From Rostratula benghalensis (lineage: Eukaryota > Chordata > Aves > Charadriiformes > Rostratulidae): a stretch of DNA of 64,000 nucleotides. The notes under the pieces were generated by a model, which saw only the letters and a program-made list of their open reading frames with translations, was not told where the DNA came from and did no database searches. Positions 23,301 through 38,300 of this stretch are shown here, piece after piece. The DNA lies in assembly GCA_013399305.1 (NCBI GenBank), contig VXAI01000140.1:1054196-1118195 (forward strand), given 5' to 3'. The first letter of the stretch is position 1, and each line of letters begins with the position of its first letter. The position numbers were made by a program, and so were the translations under genes.

Positions 23301-26300
23301 AGGTACACAGGCAAAGCACAGCTGCCCGGTGAAATAGTGAAATAGTCTCATCTGTATATTTTCAAAGATTTTTATTTATTTTTTTTTAGCCTGCACTCCT
23401 AATTTTGCATAAGAAAATTGTAGTATTTAATCCTTGAGAGGACCTGCTCTGTGACTGATACCTCTTAAGAGATCATTGCTAAGGGGTTTTGCTGGAGGAT
23501 AAGTTAAGGTTTGCCTTATTCCTGAGCGTCTCAGGGAAGAGTGAATTTTTTGTTGTTGTTAGGGGCTGGAACCTCTCTGGTGGTGTGGTGCCAAGTGCTG
23601 GGAACTTGAGTTGGGTATTTCCATACTTGCAACAGCAGGTTGCATTGTGTTTCAGTGTAGTTAAGCACAGTTACAGAAATAATTTGCCGAAGAGTAAATT
23701 TTTGTGCTTACCTATGTAAGAGCCATTGTGTTGTGGGTGTTAGTCCTGCAGTAAGTTTTGCAACTTGTCATTACAAATAATAATCTTTTTTTTAAAAAAA
23801 AAAAAAAAAGCAGCCTGATTTTTACAGATACTTGGTGCTTTCAGCTGTTGGTGGAAATAGGAAAGCCTGGAGTGTTTGGCATCTCTGAAGTTCCCACTCT
23901 TAATTTTTACAGGGCTAAAAGTTTCTTGGGCTGCAGAACTTGTCAGACCTGTCGACCAGTCTTGAAATGAGAAATTCCCTGCAAAATGTGGTTTGAAACT
24001 GTGATACATGGGGAAAATACTTTTAATTTTGAGTAGTGTAAAAGTGGCAAATTTTGGAAACTCCTCTGTGTTTTCAGAAAGGCATTCTGTCATGTAAAGC
24101 TATTACTGTATTTCAGTCGTGTGAATGAAATCTGTGGCCACATTAAAAGCTCAGATGTTTGAAGTGAAAGAACTTGTGGACTGATGAGTTGAGGAACAAG
24201 ATGAACAAAAGAAGTATTCCTTCTTTTTAACACCTGGATACTGACAAACACTGAGTATTCTTGGTTCTGGTTCACTTCATTGGGAAGAGAGATACTTGTC
24301 ACCATCAAAAGAAAAAAAAAAGAGAGAAGAAAAAGCCCTACATCCCATTTTTGCCCTCCATCAATATTCAAGTCCATATGTTTTGCTGCAAGGTGACAGT
24401 GCCTTTGAAAAATGCATGGTTTCAGCTGCTCTAAGAAGTGAAAGATTTGAGCCCCCCCCCATTAAGCCAGCGTTGATTGCATGGAAATTACAGACTGGGT
24501 GGTTATTTTCTTCAGCTGTGACTTAATGATTCGTTTTCAGGTTGATTATTTAGCTCACATCTCACTGGCTGTTTCTCTTAGGCATCTTGGCTCACAGCTT
24601 TGTGAACTGGAAAAGCTGATAGATAAAATGATGATTGCAGAGTTTTCAACTTACGCTCGCAATGATTTAAATAGACCCCTAGAAGATGATTGCCAAATTC
24701 TAGAAGAGGTATGTCTGTTATTGAAGTAAACTGTCTGATGAATATGTTTGCATCTTTAACATATTTAATTAGTATGAACTAATTCCTAGTAGCAAAACGA
24801 TAATTTTATACTATTTCTCTTCTCATCCAACCCCTCCCTTCTTTTTTTACTTTTGGTGCTTGATAAGATTAAATAATTGTAATTAAACTCATGGAACTTC
24901 AATCCAGTCCTACTTTATTTTTTCAAAATAATCAGTTTTCTTTTCTCTGATTAAATGTATACTGAGTTCACTTCATGGAATTTGCCATGTAAGTGGAAAA
25001 GAACATGGACTGTCATATCTACTTGACTGTAAAAGTTCAATTTTGTAGTGAAAGCTGATAGTTGCATGTTGTTCTCATCCTGTCTCCCTGTGTATTTATG
25101 GGTGCTTATATCATGCATTTAGTTCCCCCGAATACATACTTCACTTGCAGTATATATTCCTCATTCTTTTGAAGATTGTAAACTTCTGAAGATTATGCTG
25201 TTGTCATTGCTTTCTAGCCAGGAAAATATTTTTCTGCATTTTGCATGTACTATTCTTCAGTAATTGCTAGCCTATATTAATTGTTTAGTCTTGCTACATC
25301 TAGGCATTTCATAAAACATGGTAAATGGCAATAGCACTTAAGTACTCCCATTTCTGCCCTATGGTTTCTTCCCAACTCCATGCTGTGATGTCATAGACTC
25401 TCACTTGTGCTTGTGCAATTGTGTTTAGCATCATTCTTGCTCAGGGTAAGGAAACACATTTGTCTTTAGAAATAGCCATGTTTTTAAGCACAATTGGATG
25501 TGCATAACAGAGGAACAGGCACAAAAGGGGCTGGGCAGAAGGGGCTCCCATCAGCTGGCGCTGCCAAGGGGAATCTCACTGCTCTGCAATTTCCTAAAAC
25601 TCTTTCTTGTCCTCACCTTGATATTTTTAGTGGTTTTGTTTTTTATTTTCTTTTGATTTTTTTTTTCTTTGATAGGAGAGACTTGTGTCATTAGTATTTG
25701 GACTTTTAAAACAAAGGAAGCTAAATTTTTATGAAATATATGGAGATGAAATGATTGTTACTGCAAAGAACATCATCAAACAGGTAAGCCAAACATTTAT
25801 AATGTATGTGACACGGTTGCCTCAACCCCTCCCAAATTGTTTTTAAGTGGTTGGGAAGAGCTCTGATGAAGGGGTTTTTTGGTGGCTTTTGATGGTCTCT
25901 CATTTAGAGCAGCTGAGCTTTCAGCCACTAAGGACTTCCTGAAGTGCAGAGGTCTCTTTGCAGAAAAGATCTTCTGGAAGGAGTAGGGAGCATAAATCCA
26001 GCAGATCACAACTTTCTCTGTATAATTACCATTGTTTTGAATCTCATGACTTTAGCTTAGGTTGTACTTTGGGGTTTTTTTTTCTTAACATATGGCTTTC
26101 CTGAATAATACAATTGTGTCATAACACAAACAAAGAAACTCCACAAAACCAAAACCATACCAAAAAGCACCCCTGCCCCAACTCTCCAGGAAAAAAAAGC
26201 CACAAAAACGAACAAACAAAAAACACCCACAAAAAACTGCAACAACAAAAACCCAAACACCAAAATTCTTTGGTGTAAATGCATAAAAGAATCTAAAAAC

Positions 26301-29300
26301 TTGCCAGTTGAAACAATGGGGTTCTCAACAAATACTACAGAAAACATTGCTTACCTGACTGCTAGCAAAGATGTAGCATAGGCACTTGACTAAAGGTTGG
26401 AAAACATCCTTGCATTTTTCTAAGAGCAAGGTGAAGCACTGAAGAAGCTAGAAGTGGTGCTTGCCTGTAAAAGTTATTTAAAAAATGAATCCTTGTACAT
26501 GTTGCTGTTATTCTTTGCCATTTACGGTAGGGTATCTGTCTTCTCAAACCAAAAATCTTTGTAGATAAAACCAGCTAAAACAAAACAAAAAAACCAAACC
26601 CAAACAAAAAAACCAAAAACCAACCAACCAAGTCTAAAAACATTTGGATGACTTCTTTGGAGAAAAATGTATGGAATAGTTTGGACAGTAACACGATGGC
26701 TTTTGCAAACAAAAAATTAAGAATGAACTTCGAGTGTGTGTTTGGTATTATTTTTTTTTTTTTTCATTTTACTTTGTTTGCATGCTTATGCATATGCACA
26801 AGGCACATAGAGGACAGGGAAGGGATTTGAGGCAGCCAGCTTCTTCAAGGTCTCCTTCAGAGGCAAGTCCTGCCTGACCAACCTAGTGGCCTTCTGTGGT
26901 GGAATGACTACATCAGTGGGCAAGGGAAGAGCTATTACTGTTGTCTCTCTGGACCTCTCTAAGGCATGTGTCATGGCTCTTTGAATTGAAGAGAGGGATT
27001 TGATGTGTGGACTCCTTGGTGGATGAGGAATTGATTGGATGGTAACATCCAGAAGGTAGCAATCAGCGGCTCAATGTCCAGATAGATTGGTGATAAGAGG
27101 TGTGCCTTAGGGGTCTGTACTGGGACCAATACCGTTCAGTATTTTCATCAGTGACATAGTGGGATGGAGTGCACCTTCCTCATCTCTATGGAGGACACCA
27201 AGCTGAGTGGTGCAGCAGGCATGCCTGAGGGACAGGATGCCATCCAGAGGGACCTGGACAGGCTGAAGAAATGGTGTGAACCTCATGGGCTCTGAGGAAC
27301 CTGATCTAGTTGAAGATGTCCCTGCTCATTTGCGAGGGGTTGGACTAGATAATCTTTAAAGGTCCCTTCCAACCCAAACTATTCTTTGACTCTTTGATCT
27401 GTGAGAATATTGCACAAGGGGTGTTTTTCTCCCTTTAAAGATCCATGATTATTTAAGGAGTTCTGTTCTGATATGTTATGAGCCACCTCTGATTTGTATC
27501 TCAAAGGGTGGATTTGCCAGCAGATGAAGACACTCTCCTGCCCTCATAGCACCACACAGGACAATGTTCAGAGCTGTGTAGTGAACCAAGTTGGGAACTC
27601 AGCTTTTCAAAGTTTGGAGGAGGAGGATTATCATCATCATTATTATTAATATTTTATTTTAAGCTAGATTGACACCCCCAATCTATTTCTTGTTGCAGCC
27701 CTGCAGTTCTGCTGAGGTGGTTGTACTGGGTGGGGAGAGGTAATGCAGGTTGACGTTGCTAGTAAGTCTTGTGGCAGAACTAGAAGACAGATAGTGATTG
27801 CAGCTGCACAACCACTTCTTAGAAGGTCTTGGTACCCACCTGGAGTGCTGTGACCAGCTTTGAAGCTCCCAGCATAAGAAGGGTGTGGACCTGTTGGAAC
27901 AGGTCTAGAGGAAGCTCAGTTCTCTGAGGGCTGGAGCCCCTCTGCTGAGGGGAGAGGCTAAGAGAGTTGGGAATGTTCAGTCTGGAGAAGAGAAGGCTCC
28001 AGGGAGACCTTACAGTAGCCGTCTAGTCCCTAAAGGGGCTCTGGGAAAGTTGGGGACTCTTGATCAGGGAGAGGAGCCATAGGACAAGGGGGAATGGTTT
28101 TAAACTGTAAGAGGGAAGAAATTCTTTGCTGTGAGGGTAGCGAGACCCTGGCTCAGATTGCCCAGAGAAGCTGTGGCTGCCCCATCCCTAGAGGTGTTCA
28201 AGGCCAGGTTGGACAGGGCTGTGAGCAACTTGGTCTGGTGGGAGGTGTCCCTGCCCAGGGCGAGGGGTTTGGAACTGGATGATCTTTAAGGTTCCTTTCA
28301 ACTCAAACCACTCTTTGATTTTTATGATTCTATATAACCTGGGTTGAATCTCTCAACTTCACCTTTGAGGAAAGGCCACAGTGCAGAAATACTGAGGTAG
28401 AGAAATCTAGAGTCAGGGGTAGGCAATGCCCTGGAAGTGAAGATGACAGACAGACAGCAAATACTATGCCTGCCAGGAGAGCAGACCTTCCACACTTCTC
28501 TAGTGCTCTTCTTTCCAGCATAGGTTAGTTCCCAAGTCCTGTATTTAAAGCTGGAAAGGAAGTCAAATGCTTTCCAAAGTCAGATGCCTTGGAAAGGGGA
28601 AAAATATGGCTGCTGTTCTCAAAGTACCCATCCTGAGAGATGTTTTTGAAGTGGTACTTTGCATCCATGCTGAGAAAAACCCTTTCCTTGGATATGGAGC
28701 TGGTGCGCCCTCCAGAGCTTAGTGTGCACTGTTGGAAACGTTTTGATCACCTCTATTTTGCAAATAGATATTTGGGGGGGATTGGTTTTGGGGGTTTCTT
28801 TTGGGCTCTTTTGTTTGCTAGTTTTTTGAGAAACAAGTTGTTAAATGATACAAATATGTCTTTCATTTATTACTTTACTTTTCCTTATTTAACTTGCGGA
28901 TAATTGTGTGTGTTATGAAACTCAGCAGCAGTTAGAAGGAAGCTAAGATCTTTTTTTGTTTTGTTTTTTTTCCCTTTAAATTTGACAGTGTGTGGTTAAT
29001 ACGGTATCACAGATAGAAGAAATAGATACAGAAGTGGTTGTTAAGTAAGTATACAGCCAGATTTATATTTTTCTTGGTGATGGGTGGGGATAGGAGATGG
29101 ATTCTTTATAGCATAGATAAATTTACCGTTTTAATTTGTGCGTAGATTTCCATGCAATTAAGGATTATACTTCTCTTTCACCTTAAGCCTCTGCTGCTGT
29201 CCTCTGTGAGAATATTCTGTTTTGCCCTTCCCATTCAGCTTCTAATGTTACCTTAAACTTACCTTTAAAATAAATAGTAAAAATCAGTGAATCTCACTGC

Positions 29301-32300
29301 ATGAAGCATGAACTGTAGGCATATATCCCCTAACTACTTGAAGGCACTCCCTCTTGTCATAATGCGGGATTTTGGATTAAAAAGTGTCAGTATTTTCAGT
29401 ACCTCCTGCATGAATGAGAATAGGAACTCTCCAGAGAGGAGACCAGACAGTTTCAGACCCGAGAAGTGGGTCGGTATGGGCCTTCCAGAGCGTGAAAAAG
29501 GCAAATGCCATGTCCTGTGTCTTGGAAAGAGCAACCCCTTGGAAGAGGAGAGGCTTGAGCTGGCTGGCTTCAGAGCAGCTTTGCATGGCAGGTCTTGGGG
29601 GTCCTGATGGAGAACTGGTTGGCCATGGACCAGAAGTGTGTCCGTGCAGTCTCAACCTGGGCCATGTTAGCACAGCCAGCAGAGTCGAAGAGCAAGAAGG
29701 GTGTTGAGATCCAGCATAGGCTGGAGGGGGTTGGTTGAAGGCTGGAGCATGGAGTGTAGGAGGAGCAGCCAAGGGAGCTGGGTCCCCCTCCAATTCAGAG
29801 AATTGCCCACAGGTGCCCCATGGGGAGGGTTATAGCAGAGCTGTAGACACAGTGTCGTGGTTTCAGTCAAATTTACCAAAACCAGTCTGACAGATGGCCC
29901 TTCTTCCCCCAAAAAAGAAAGGAGAGGAAGAGGATAAGGAGATTTACAAGTTTAGAATGAACTAAACTACTTTAAATGAAGTATTAATACAAAATTAAAA
30001 TTTAAAAAAAAAAAAGGAGAAAATAATGAAATAGATAAAAATATACAAAACTGTAGCAAACTCCCAGGATGAGGATCCACATCACCAGTAGGCATCAGGG
30101 AAAGTCCCACACTGGGCTTGGTGATAACAGGAGCTGGATTCCAGATCTGAAGTCAGGAATGCTTGACAGGATCAAAGGCAGATGAACAAATGGGGTCCTC
30201 CTTGGATGTTGGCCATTGAAGAAGGAGAGTGGACCCTTTGATCCCTCAGCTTTTATACTGAGCATGATGCAGATGGGATAGAATATACCCCCATTGGTCA
30301 GTTTTGGGTCACCTGTCCTGTCCACTTCTACCTGCAGGTGTGACCCCTCTATGCTCTTCCACTTCTGACCCTCCAACGGGGCAAATAATGAAGTTACCTG
30401 ACCTTGGCTGTTATAAGTATAAGCAAAGGCCTCTCTGCATACCATTCCTTGGTATAATCAGGTCTTATTACTGTGAGAGTGAACAATACGCTGTTAATTT
30501 CAGAGTTTAGTTAGTTAGAAAAGGCCTGGCTAAAAAGTTATGTTACTGAACAGTAAATTGGTTCATTTTACCTCAAACCAGGACACAAAGCCAGGCTCCT
30601 CTCAGAGGTGTGCAGGGGAAGGACAAGGGACAATGGGCACAAGACGGAAGGTGAGAAGTGTGAGTTGAATCTTAGGAGAAATGTGTTCCCTAAGAGGGTG
30701 GTCAATGACCAGGAGAGGGGCCCAGATCTCTGTGGGATCTCTGTCCAGGGACATAGTCAAGCCTTGACTGGGCTGGGCCCAGAGCTACCTGATCTGGGTG
30801 GACCTGTGTTGAACAGGGGGTGGATGAGGCACCTCCACAGGCCCCTGCTCCAGAGTCCCATGCCAGCCTCTCTTGTTCGGTAGATCTGTGACTGACGTGG
30901 CTCAGGAAAGGGTTATTCCAGGGTACTAAAAGCAGACCAGCTGCTAAAGCAAAGTGAGTGGCAGAATCTTTAAGAGATTCATATCTGAGTTGGGAAAAGA
31001 GTGGGCAGAGGGTCATTTTTTAAACATGGGATATTTGGTCGCCATTCTCCAGAGTTTACTATTCTGCCATGGGGTCCTAACTGTATGACAGAGTTCAACT
31101 TTTGTCCTGTCAATGACTTTTCTGCCCTTTGCTACAAACAGCTGACTTGTGCTTTAATAGCAATGCAATGCCACAAAATAGGCTTAATAACACAGCATTT
31201 ATAACACTTGCAAAATATTTTCCCTCTTTTTTTTTTTTTGGTAATTTTTTTCCCCGTGTAATTTCTGAAAATGTTATTAACCCCACTCCCTTGTTGGTAA
31301 CACATACTTAGCTCCAGGGAAAAGAGCACTATGTCATGGAAAAAACTAAATGGTAAACATGAGGCTTTTTTAATATGGTCTGTTTTTATATTCCACCTTC
31401 CCCATTCCACTTGCATACATTGTGTTGATCGTGACTGGTGTTCAGGTTGTTCTGCCAGATAAAAGTCTTCACAGTTTTCCTTACATTTAGAATTCCATTT
31501 AAAGCATATTGGTTTTCTTTCTTTGTGTGCTAGTAAGTGTCACAGCCAGTAAACATTTGCTGTTTACTGAATGCCGCTCTTTTTTTAGGCTTGCGGACCA
31601 GATGAGGATGATGAATTTTCCTCAGTGGTTTGATTTACTGAAGAATATTTTTTCTAAGTTTAGCATCTTCCTCAAGAGAATAAAGGTAAGACATTCATTT
31701 ACCAAGAGCTTCACATAGTTCAGACATGCAATGGAAGAAAGTCGCTTTCCATTTCAAGTCTTAAGGTGATGGTTTTGCTTAGAGGGTTCAAAGTTTTCAT
31801 TGAAAGAAGGATATGTGAATATCAGCATCCAGGGCAGAACTGATTATTACTAACAAAGAGAGCAGTGGGAAGGAGATAATACCTCTTGTTGCATGATTAT
31901 ATCCATTTCGGGCTGCTAGGGATTAGGACAGAACTTTTGTATGTGTTAGATTGCTCTGAATGAGGTTTCTTTCACTATTCTGAGAAACATCTGAAATTGG
32001 TTACCGACAAAGACAGATGCTGCCTATGAATCCTAATTACACAATAGAAAATAAAGCCAGGATTTAGTTTAATTTTGTGGCTAAAAGAAAATCTCTTTCT
32101 AGCACAAGCTTGTGGCACAGGGGATTGGTGTTTGGTTGTGTTTTTGGCTTGGTTTGTTGGGTTTTTTATAATAACCATTGTATTTGATTCTAGGCAACGT
32201 TAAATACTATCCGTAGCGTGGTTTTCTTGGTTCTAGACAAGAACCAAAAAACCAGGGACCTGGAGGATACCTTACAGAAGAGCTCTGCTAAAGAAAGCAC

Positions 32301-35300
32301 AGTGGACACAGAGGTGGCGTACCTGACTCACGAAGGCATGTTCATAAGCGATGCCTTCAGTGACGGGGACCTCCCGCCCACGGTGGCTGACACTACCTCC
32401 CAGAGAAACCCTTCCCCAAGCAGTGAGCCCTGTAGCAGCGATTCGGTGTCGGAACCGGAGTGCACCACTGATTCATCATCCAGCAAGGAGCAAACCTCCT
32501 CTTCCATTACTCCCGGGGGAGTAGAGATGATGTGAGTAAACCCTGTAACACATCCATCACGAGGCGTTGGGCACAGGCAGTTGTTTCTGATATGATACAA
32601 AAACTGATTTAGAGGAGTGTACTTTTCTAGGCAAGTGGAGTGGCTCTCCAGTGTCACCCCTAGAGACTGTCACCAGACTGTACTGACCCCAGCTCACCTT
32701 TGTTTCGTTTATTTGCCTTGCTTTTCCCTCTGCGTGGAGCAGTGCGGGTGCTGACAGTATCACTTCTTAGGCAAAAGGGCTGGGAGGGAGAAGAGAAGTA
32801 GCCCCCTTTAGGTACTGAAGAGAAGCATCTCTGTTCTCTCTCCATGTGCCCTATGACTATGTTTTCTGTTTGGGTTTTCTTTTCTTTTCTTTTGTTTTGT
32901 TTTTGTTTTTTTTTTTTAAGCTGGCTTCATGGAATACATCTTGATAAATTCTAGAGAGAAATCCGCTGTTCCCTGTCAACTATTTGACTTGGTTAAATAA
33001 ATCCATCTTGTTGCTTTGGTAATATAGGCAGCTCTCCCGTATGGTTCTCCAGACTCCACAACCTAGAACCTTTCTGCCATCCTTATATGCAATCATCTTA
33101 TTTACGGCTGAAATTCCGAGTTACCTTTTTAAAAGAACCAGGCATAGCATGTGTGGCACTCGGGCATGAGCAGTTTCAAAAGCCAGTGTGTCTGGATACA
33201 GAGTTCTACGAGGCAAAATTGAAATACCACTTGTTAACCTGCTGAAAGATGGAAGATGGCAAGTGGCCAGCTCACTCTAGGTGGTACTCAAGTGTCTGTT
33301 ACTCATGTGGACTATACTAGGACTTTTGATAGAGACCTTCCCCCTCAAATCACAGTGCTGGCTGAAAGAGATAGGTTTAAAAATAAGGGCATAAAACAAA
33401 TTCTGTGTGTCTAAATATCCATTGTATGCTGGAAGAGAAAGGCAAGGTGAAGAGGAGCCTAGGGTAACAGTGAGGAGAAGGGGGAAGTTCATTGAAAAAG
33501 CTCCACCCAGCAAGATCTCTCGAGCAATAATGTTATTTCTGAGGCTGGTTGCATAACTTCATTCTAAACTGAACTTGTTCCATCCCTCTTCTGGTTTTCT
33601 ATGCACCTCTGCTCTGTGTTTGGAGCCAGTTAATAAAATTACACAGCTACAACAGCGTTAGCCACTCTGTTTTCTCTCTCCTCTCATACTGTCACCCCTT
33701 GAGTAGCCTCAAGGGTCAAAACGTTTGTTATCTTAATTACATGGATGGTAGAGCTGTGCTATGGGCTAGCCTCAAAACAGGAGAGAAATCATAAAAGGTT
33801 TTTGAAAAATACAAATTTAGGAACCCAAAGTCTGATGAGCTAGTAGAATGACTGCCTATAGGTGAAGGTGGTGGGGAAGGGCAGAAGAATCTGGTTTTGG
33901 TCTTACACTTGCATTGGAAGAAAAAAATGCTGTGTTTTATTTGTCATATGCTTGTGATGCTTAAGAGTTACAGGAACTGGGTAGATTTCAGCTCGGTAAA
34001 TACTAGTAGTGTTTATTGTATTAGTAATAGCTATATTGTGATTTCTCTTAGACCATTAATAGCAACAAGAATGTGGATTTAAAACAAAATATAAGGATGT
34101 GCAGTTGTGCATTTCTGCATTACAGGAGCTGACAACATGGACAGCAGCATAGAAGATCCCATCTGTACAAAGTGACTTTGGTTGTTAACTGACTGTCTGC
34201 ATTTGACAGCTGCTGCAAGGCTCTTTCTTCCTTCAGCCTGTGAGCAGTAAATGCTGGGTGGCTGGTTCTTTTAAAATTGATGTTCAACCAACTGGTTCTG
34301 TCATTTATAGGATCGGTGATGATATGAAGCTGACTGACCTGGAACTGGTCAGGCTGGCAAACAATATTCAAGAGTTACTTTATAATGCCTCTGATATCTG
34401 CCATGATCGTTCAGTCAAGTTCCTCATGGCAAGAGCAAAGGTAAGGAGCTTGGGTCAGACTGCTGGTGGGGTCTCATCCTTAATGAGAATTTCTTCTCAA
34501 GTTGCTGGTTTCATGAGTGAAAGTTTGAAAATGGTGTTCTTATTTGAAGTAAAGAAATGGTTCCTGCTGCACAGGAGCTTGAATGCCCAGAGCACACAGG
34601 CATTAATTAATGTATCCTGTCAGTGTAAGGCAATAGGGTTGGGGTTTGTTTTTTTTTTTCCCCTTTTTAATATTCTGATTTGCTCTATTTGAAGCTTCAT
34701 GCAGAGAATGCATATATGTGAGAAGGCAGCTGCTTGCACTGCAGTCTGCCTTCTCTGCCCAATGTAGGGTTAAATAATGTGCTGCTTAAAATACTAGTAG
34801 CTTTTAGCCAGGCTGACCTTCTTTACCTCTCTGAATTTTTGTGTGATATGTCTCCTTACGGTGGTTTCTTTGCATGTATAGGATGGCTTCCTAGAGAAGC
34901 TGAATTCCAATGAATTTGTTGCTCTTTCTCGCTTGATGGAAGACTTTATCTTAGATACAGAGCAGATCTGTGGCAGGAAAAGTATGTCCTTGCGAGGAGC
35001 ACTTCAGAGCCAAGCCAACAGATTTGTGAATAGGTTCCATGAGGAGAGGAAGACAAAACTAAGGTATATTTGGGTAGAAGATCTTCATATTCTTACATGA
35101 GTAATTTTTATCATTTATATGCCAGGTAAACACAATCTTTGCTTTCCTAGAACACTAGTAAGCCAGTTGTACTTAAGAGCAGAGAGTGAAAAACCTGTAT
35201 TAAAACTCAATTATTTTCATTTGGCTTAGACTTTTACTATTTTCATAACAACTTCTTCAAGCTGGGTTGTTCTACATATACCTAAGAAAGGACAGTAATA

Positions 35301-38300
35301 GCTATGGAAAGTACTCAGGACTGACACTGAAGGGCAGGATTGCTCTGTCTTGGGTTAAGTAACTTCAGGATAATTCAATCCTAGCTGTTTAAAAAGCCAA
35401 ACAAAAACAAAAAGCCCACCCCCAGGCAAACCAACCCAACCCAAAAAAACTCCAACAAAAAACAACACTGAAAAAACACCTCAAACCAAAACACTCGCGG
35501 AACAGCCTTCTCAGTAAAATACATCGATTCTTTTTGCTCTCGTCTATCAAAAGCTCTTAAATTTCCAGTATTTACAAGTTACTTCAGTGGCAGAGATCTC
35601 ATAAGGATCTTTAATGCCTAGTCTAGTCTTCTGTCCTCTGTGTCAGCTTGAATGAGCAAATTATGACAACAGTAGGCTGACACAGTGGGTTTTCTGGTTT
35701 GCTATTGCCAGTTGTTGGGCACCTCTTTCCAATGAAGATGAAGAACATATTTTGGGCCACTGGCTTTTTTTGACATTACTGTAGTTTTGATTCCACAGCA
35801 GGATGGGCAAGAGAGGTGTCAAGATGTGGTATTTCATTTTCTTGGCTTCCTCTCTTTTTGTCTTTATAACAAGCCTGCTCTTGGACAATGAGCGCTGGAA
35901 ACAAGCTGAAGTTCCTGCTGAGTTTCAGGATCTTGTTGATTCCCTGTCAGATGGAAGAATTTCTCTTCCTGAAAAAAAATCAGCAGGTGCGTACCTCGCA
36001 GCTCTACTGTTAAATGAATTTATTGTCTGCAGATTCTGCTGTTGAGTATTGATGGATGTATTCCCGTGTCACGCCTGATCCATGCTTGCTCACTGTCTTC
36101 CGGGGGATGAGAAGGAAGTTGGGTGCTTTTGTGGTTTTTGGTTGGTTGGTTTTTGGTTTTGTTTTGTGTTTTGTTTATTTTTTTTGAAAACCCATTGAAG
36201 TGTTAGCACAGGGAAGAACTGTCTACCAGTTGTTGGGATGACACGCAGCATGTTACGTGGAAGTGAAAACTCATGTACATTCAATTCTTTACCTTGCCAC
36301 AGAAACCTCATTTGACCTCAGACAAGTCCCTTTTTTCTCCTCCTGCCCTATTTCCCCCCTGTGTGAAATGGGAATGCGTAGTGAATTCTTACCTCCTGAG
36401 GATTGTTGTCCAATGTGGCAGTGATGAATGCGTGTGAACAGCCAGAACAGGAGGAAATTGTACATAGAGGGGAAAGGAAATGGCAATAGATGAAAAGAAA
36501 GAAAATACAGTCATGTCATGGTGTGGAAAAAGCCCACCCCCTTAAGTAGGAAATGTAGCAGAGACAGAGAGTGTACTAGGCAATAATGGCTCCGATTATG
36601 GAACACAACACCAAAAATAAGCTCATGGACCATTGCCCTTAAAATAAGCTCTTGCAGAGCTTCCTTCAAGAAAAAGGAAACTGGTGGCATCAAAATTAGC
36701 ATGAAAAACTGCATCAGGGAGAGTTTCTACTAAGAAGCCTGAGGAAGAAATGGTTTGAAGCTAAAATATTAATATACACAGCAAATCATTTGAGAACATA
36801 AAGTAGAAAACCTAGTGACATTCTCTCTGCTTTTCTGCTTCTATTTGTAACTTGTTGTATTTGAAATTTCTAAGTCCATAATCACTGTGGGACTTTGGGG
36901 ATATTTTTTTTGATCAAAAATCCCAGTAGATAATAAAAGGGAGTAGTGCTCCAGATACTGATTGTGGGTTTTTTTTCTTGAGCCTTTTTTGTAATTGTTT
37001 TAAGTTCAACTCATCCTTTTTCCTTTCTTGCTAAAATATCTAGCTACTGAAGAAAGAAAGCCAACAGAATTCCTTATTGTGGAAGGACAAAAATATGCAA
37101 CAGTTGGGTAAGTTGCTGTTTTCTGTTAGCTGTGGGTTAGTTGGCAAGAACTTTTGAGTAGAACTGCGATGAATACTAACAGCTTTAGCAATCTTATTTA
37201 AATAAAGAAACCCCTCTCATTCCACAGACCATTTTCTCTTTAGCTTCCCCACACTTCTAAAACATTGCAAGCTCTTCTGTACATTCATAAGCTGTTTCTT
37301 CTCTGTAGACATCCAGAAAATTCATGGTTTCATTCAAATACTTTTTATTTTTTTTCCTGAAACACAGTTGGGCAAATACAGCTGTGCTTTATAGCACACT
37401 ATTTTTAGTTTTTGCAATATAGATTATTTTGCCAGCAAAATATGTGAGTCCACTTCTGAACGACTGATTATCTTAATCAAAATAAGAAATAAGATGGTGG
37501 CAATCTCGGGAGCTGCATATGTTATTTCTTGGTACCCCAATTTCTTTGGATTGGAAAGTAGTTTTTTTAAAGCTGGTTATATCAAAGACATGCTAAAGCA
37601 TATAACACTCAGGTACTTCTTTCACTTAAAAGCTTGCTGTGTTGACAAAGACTGTGAGGCTCAAGCATTAAATATACACGAGAGTGCTTCTGGGGGGGAG
37701 GGAGTAAAACATGAAGATCTTACTCCCCAGAGTCCCCCAAAGTGAAAAGTTCTGATTTCCATAATGTCTCTGACCAGCTGTCACTTCATGAGTTGCTTCT
37801 CTAGTTGCATCACTATTCAGTTGGAAACAAAAGCTGATGTCTTAGAATTCCTGAGCAACTGATATCACTGCAGAAAAACATTTCAGGTTGCGGAGGAGCG
37901 TTTCATATCCTTCATAGGATAAAGTTTCTTTAATAGACCATGTCTTTGATCATCTCACTCTGCTCATTTGAAACTTTCTGTGTTTAACTCTGTGAAGCAA
38001 TTCTCAGCTTTATGTTGGTGCAAATACTTGTTTCAGCTCTACACACTTCTACATAGAGTTTCATTGTATTTAATCAAATTTAATCAATTCACACAAAAAA
38101 AACCCTAGCTGTTCCCCAAAAATTCTCAAGGTGTTTGTTTTCAGTTCATCATCTTTCTGTACCCTGCTGCTTCAGGGAAGAGAGAGACTTAACTTTTTGA
38201 AGTTAAATCAAATTTATGTTTGATTTTGCCTTGGTTTTCCTGCCTTCTGTGTATTTGAATTCAAAGGACTGTACCTGCTCTTTGTGGAGCCTTCTTAATT

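Larger units (their letters stand above)
25784..28988 (+). other. VPS54: VPS54 intron 9, with two CR1 copies and A/C-rich blocks
   Basis: The intron contains A/C-rich low complexity at about 26125-26260 and 26570-26632 and CR1 copies at 26831-27400 and 27835-28333. The remaining sequence shows nothing recognisable. Confidence 0.8.

Noticed and set aside
26057..26347. 96-codon minus-strand frame rich in Phe and Val
   Set aside because: It is a translation of an A/C-rich low-complexity block, with no family features.
34240..34310. Upstream in-frame extension of VPS54 exon 13
   Set aside because: The residues before the acceptor at 34310 do not match VPS54, while the exon 12-13 splice restores the expected protein.
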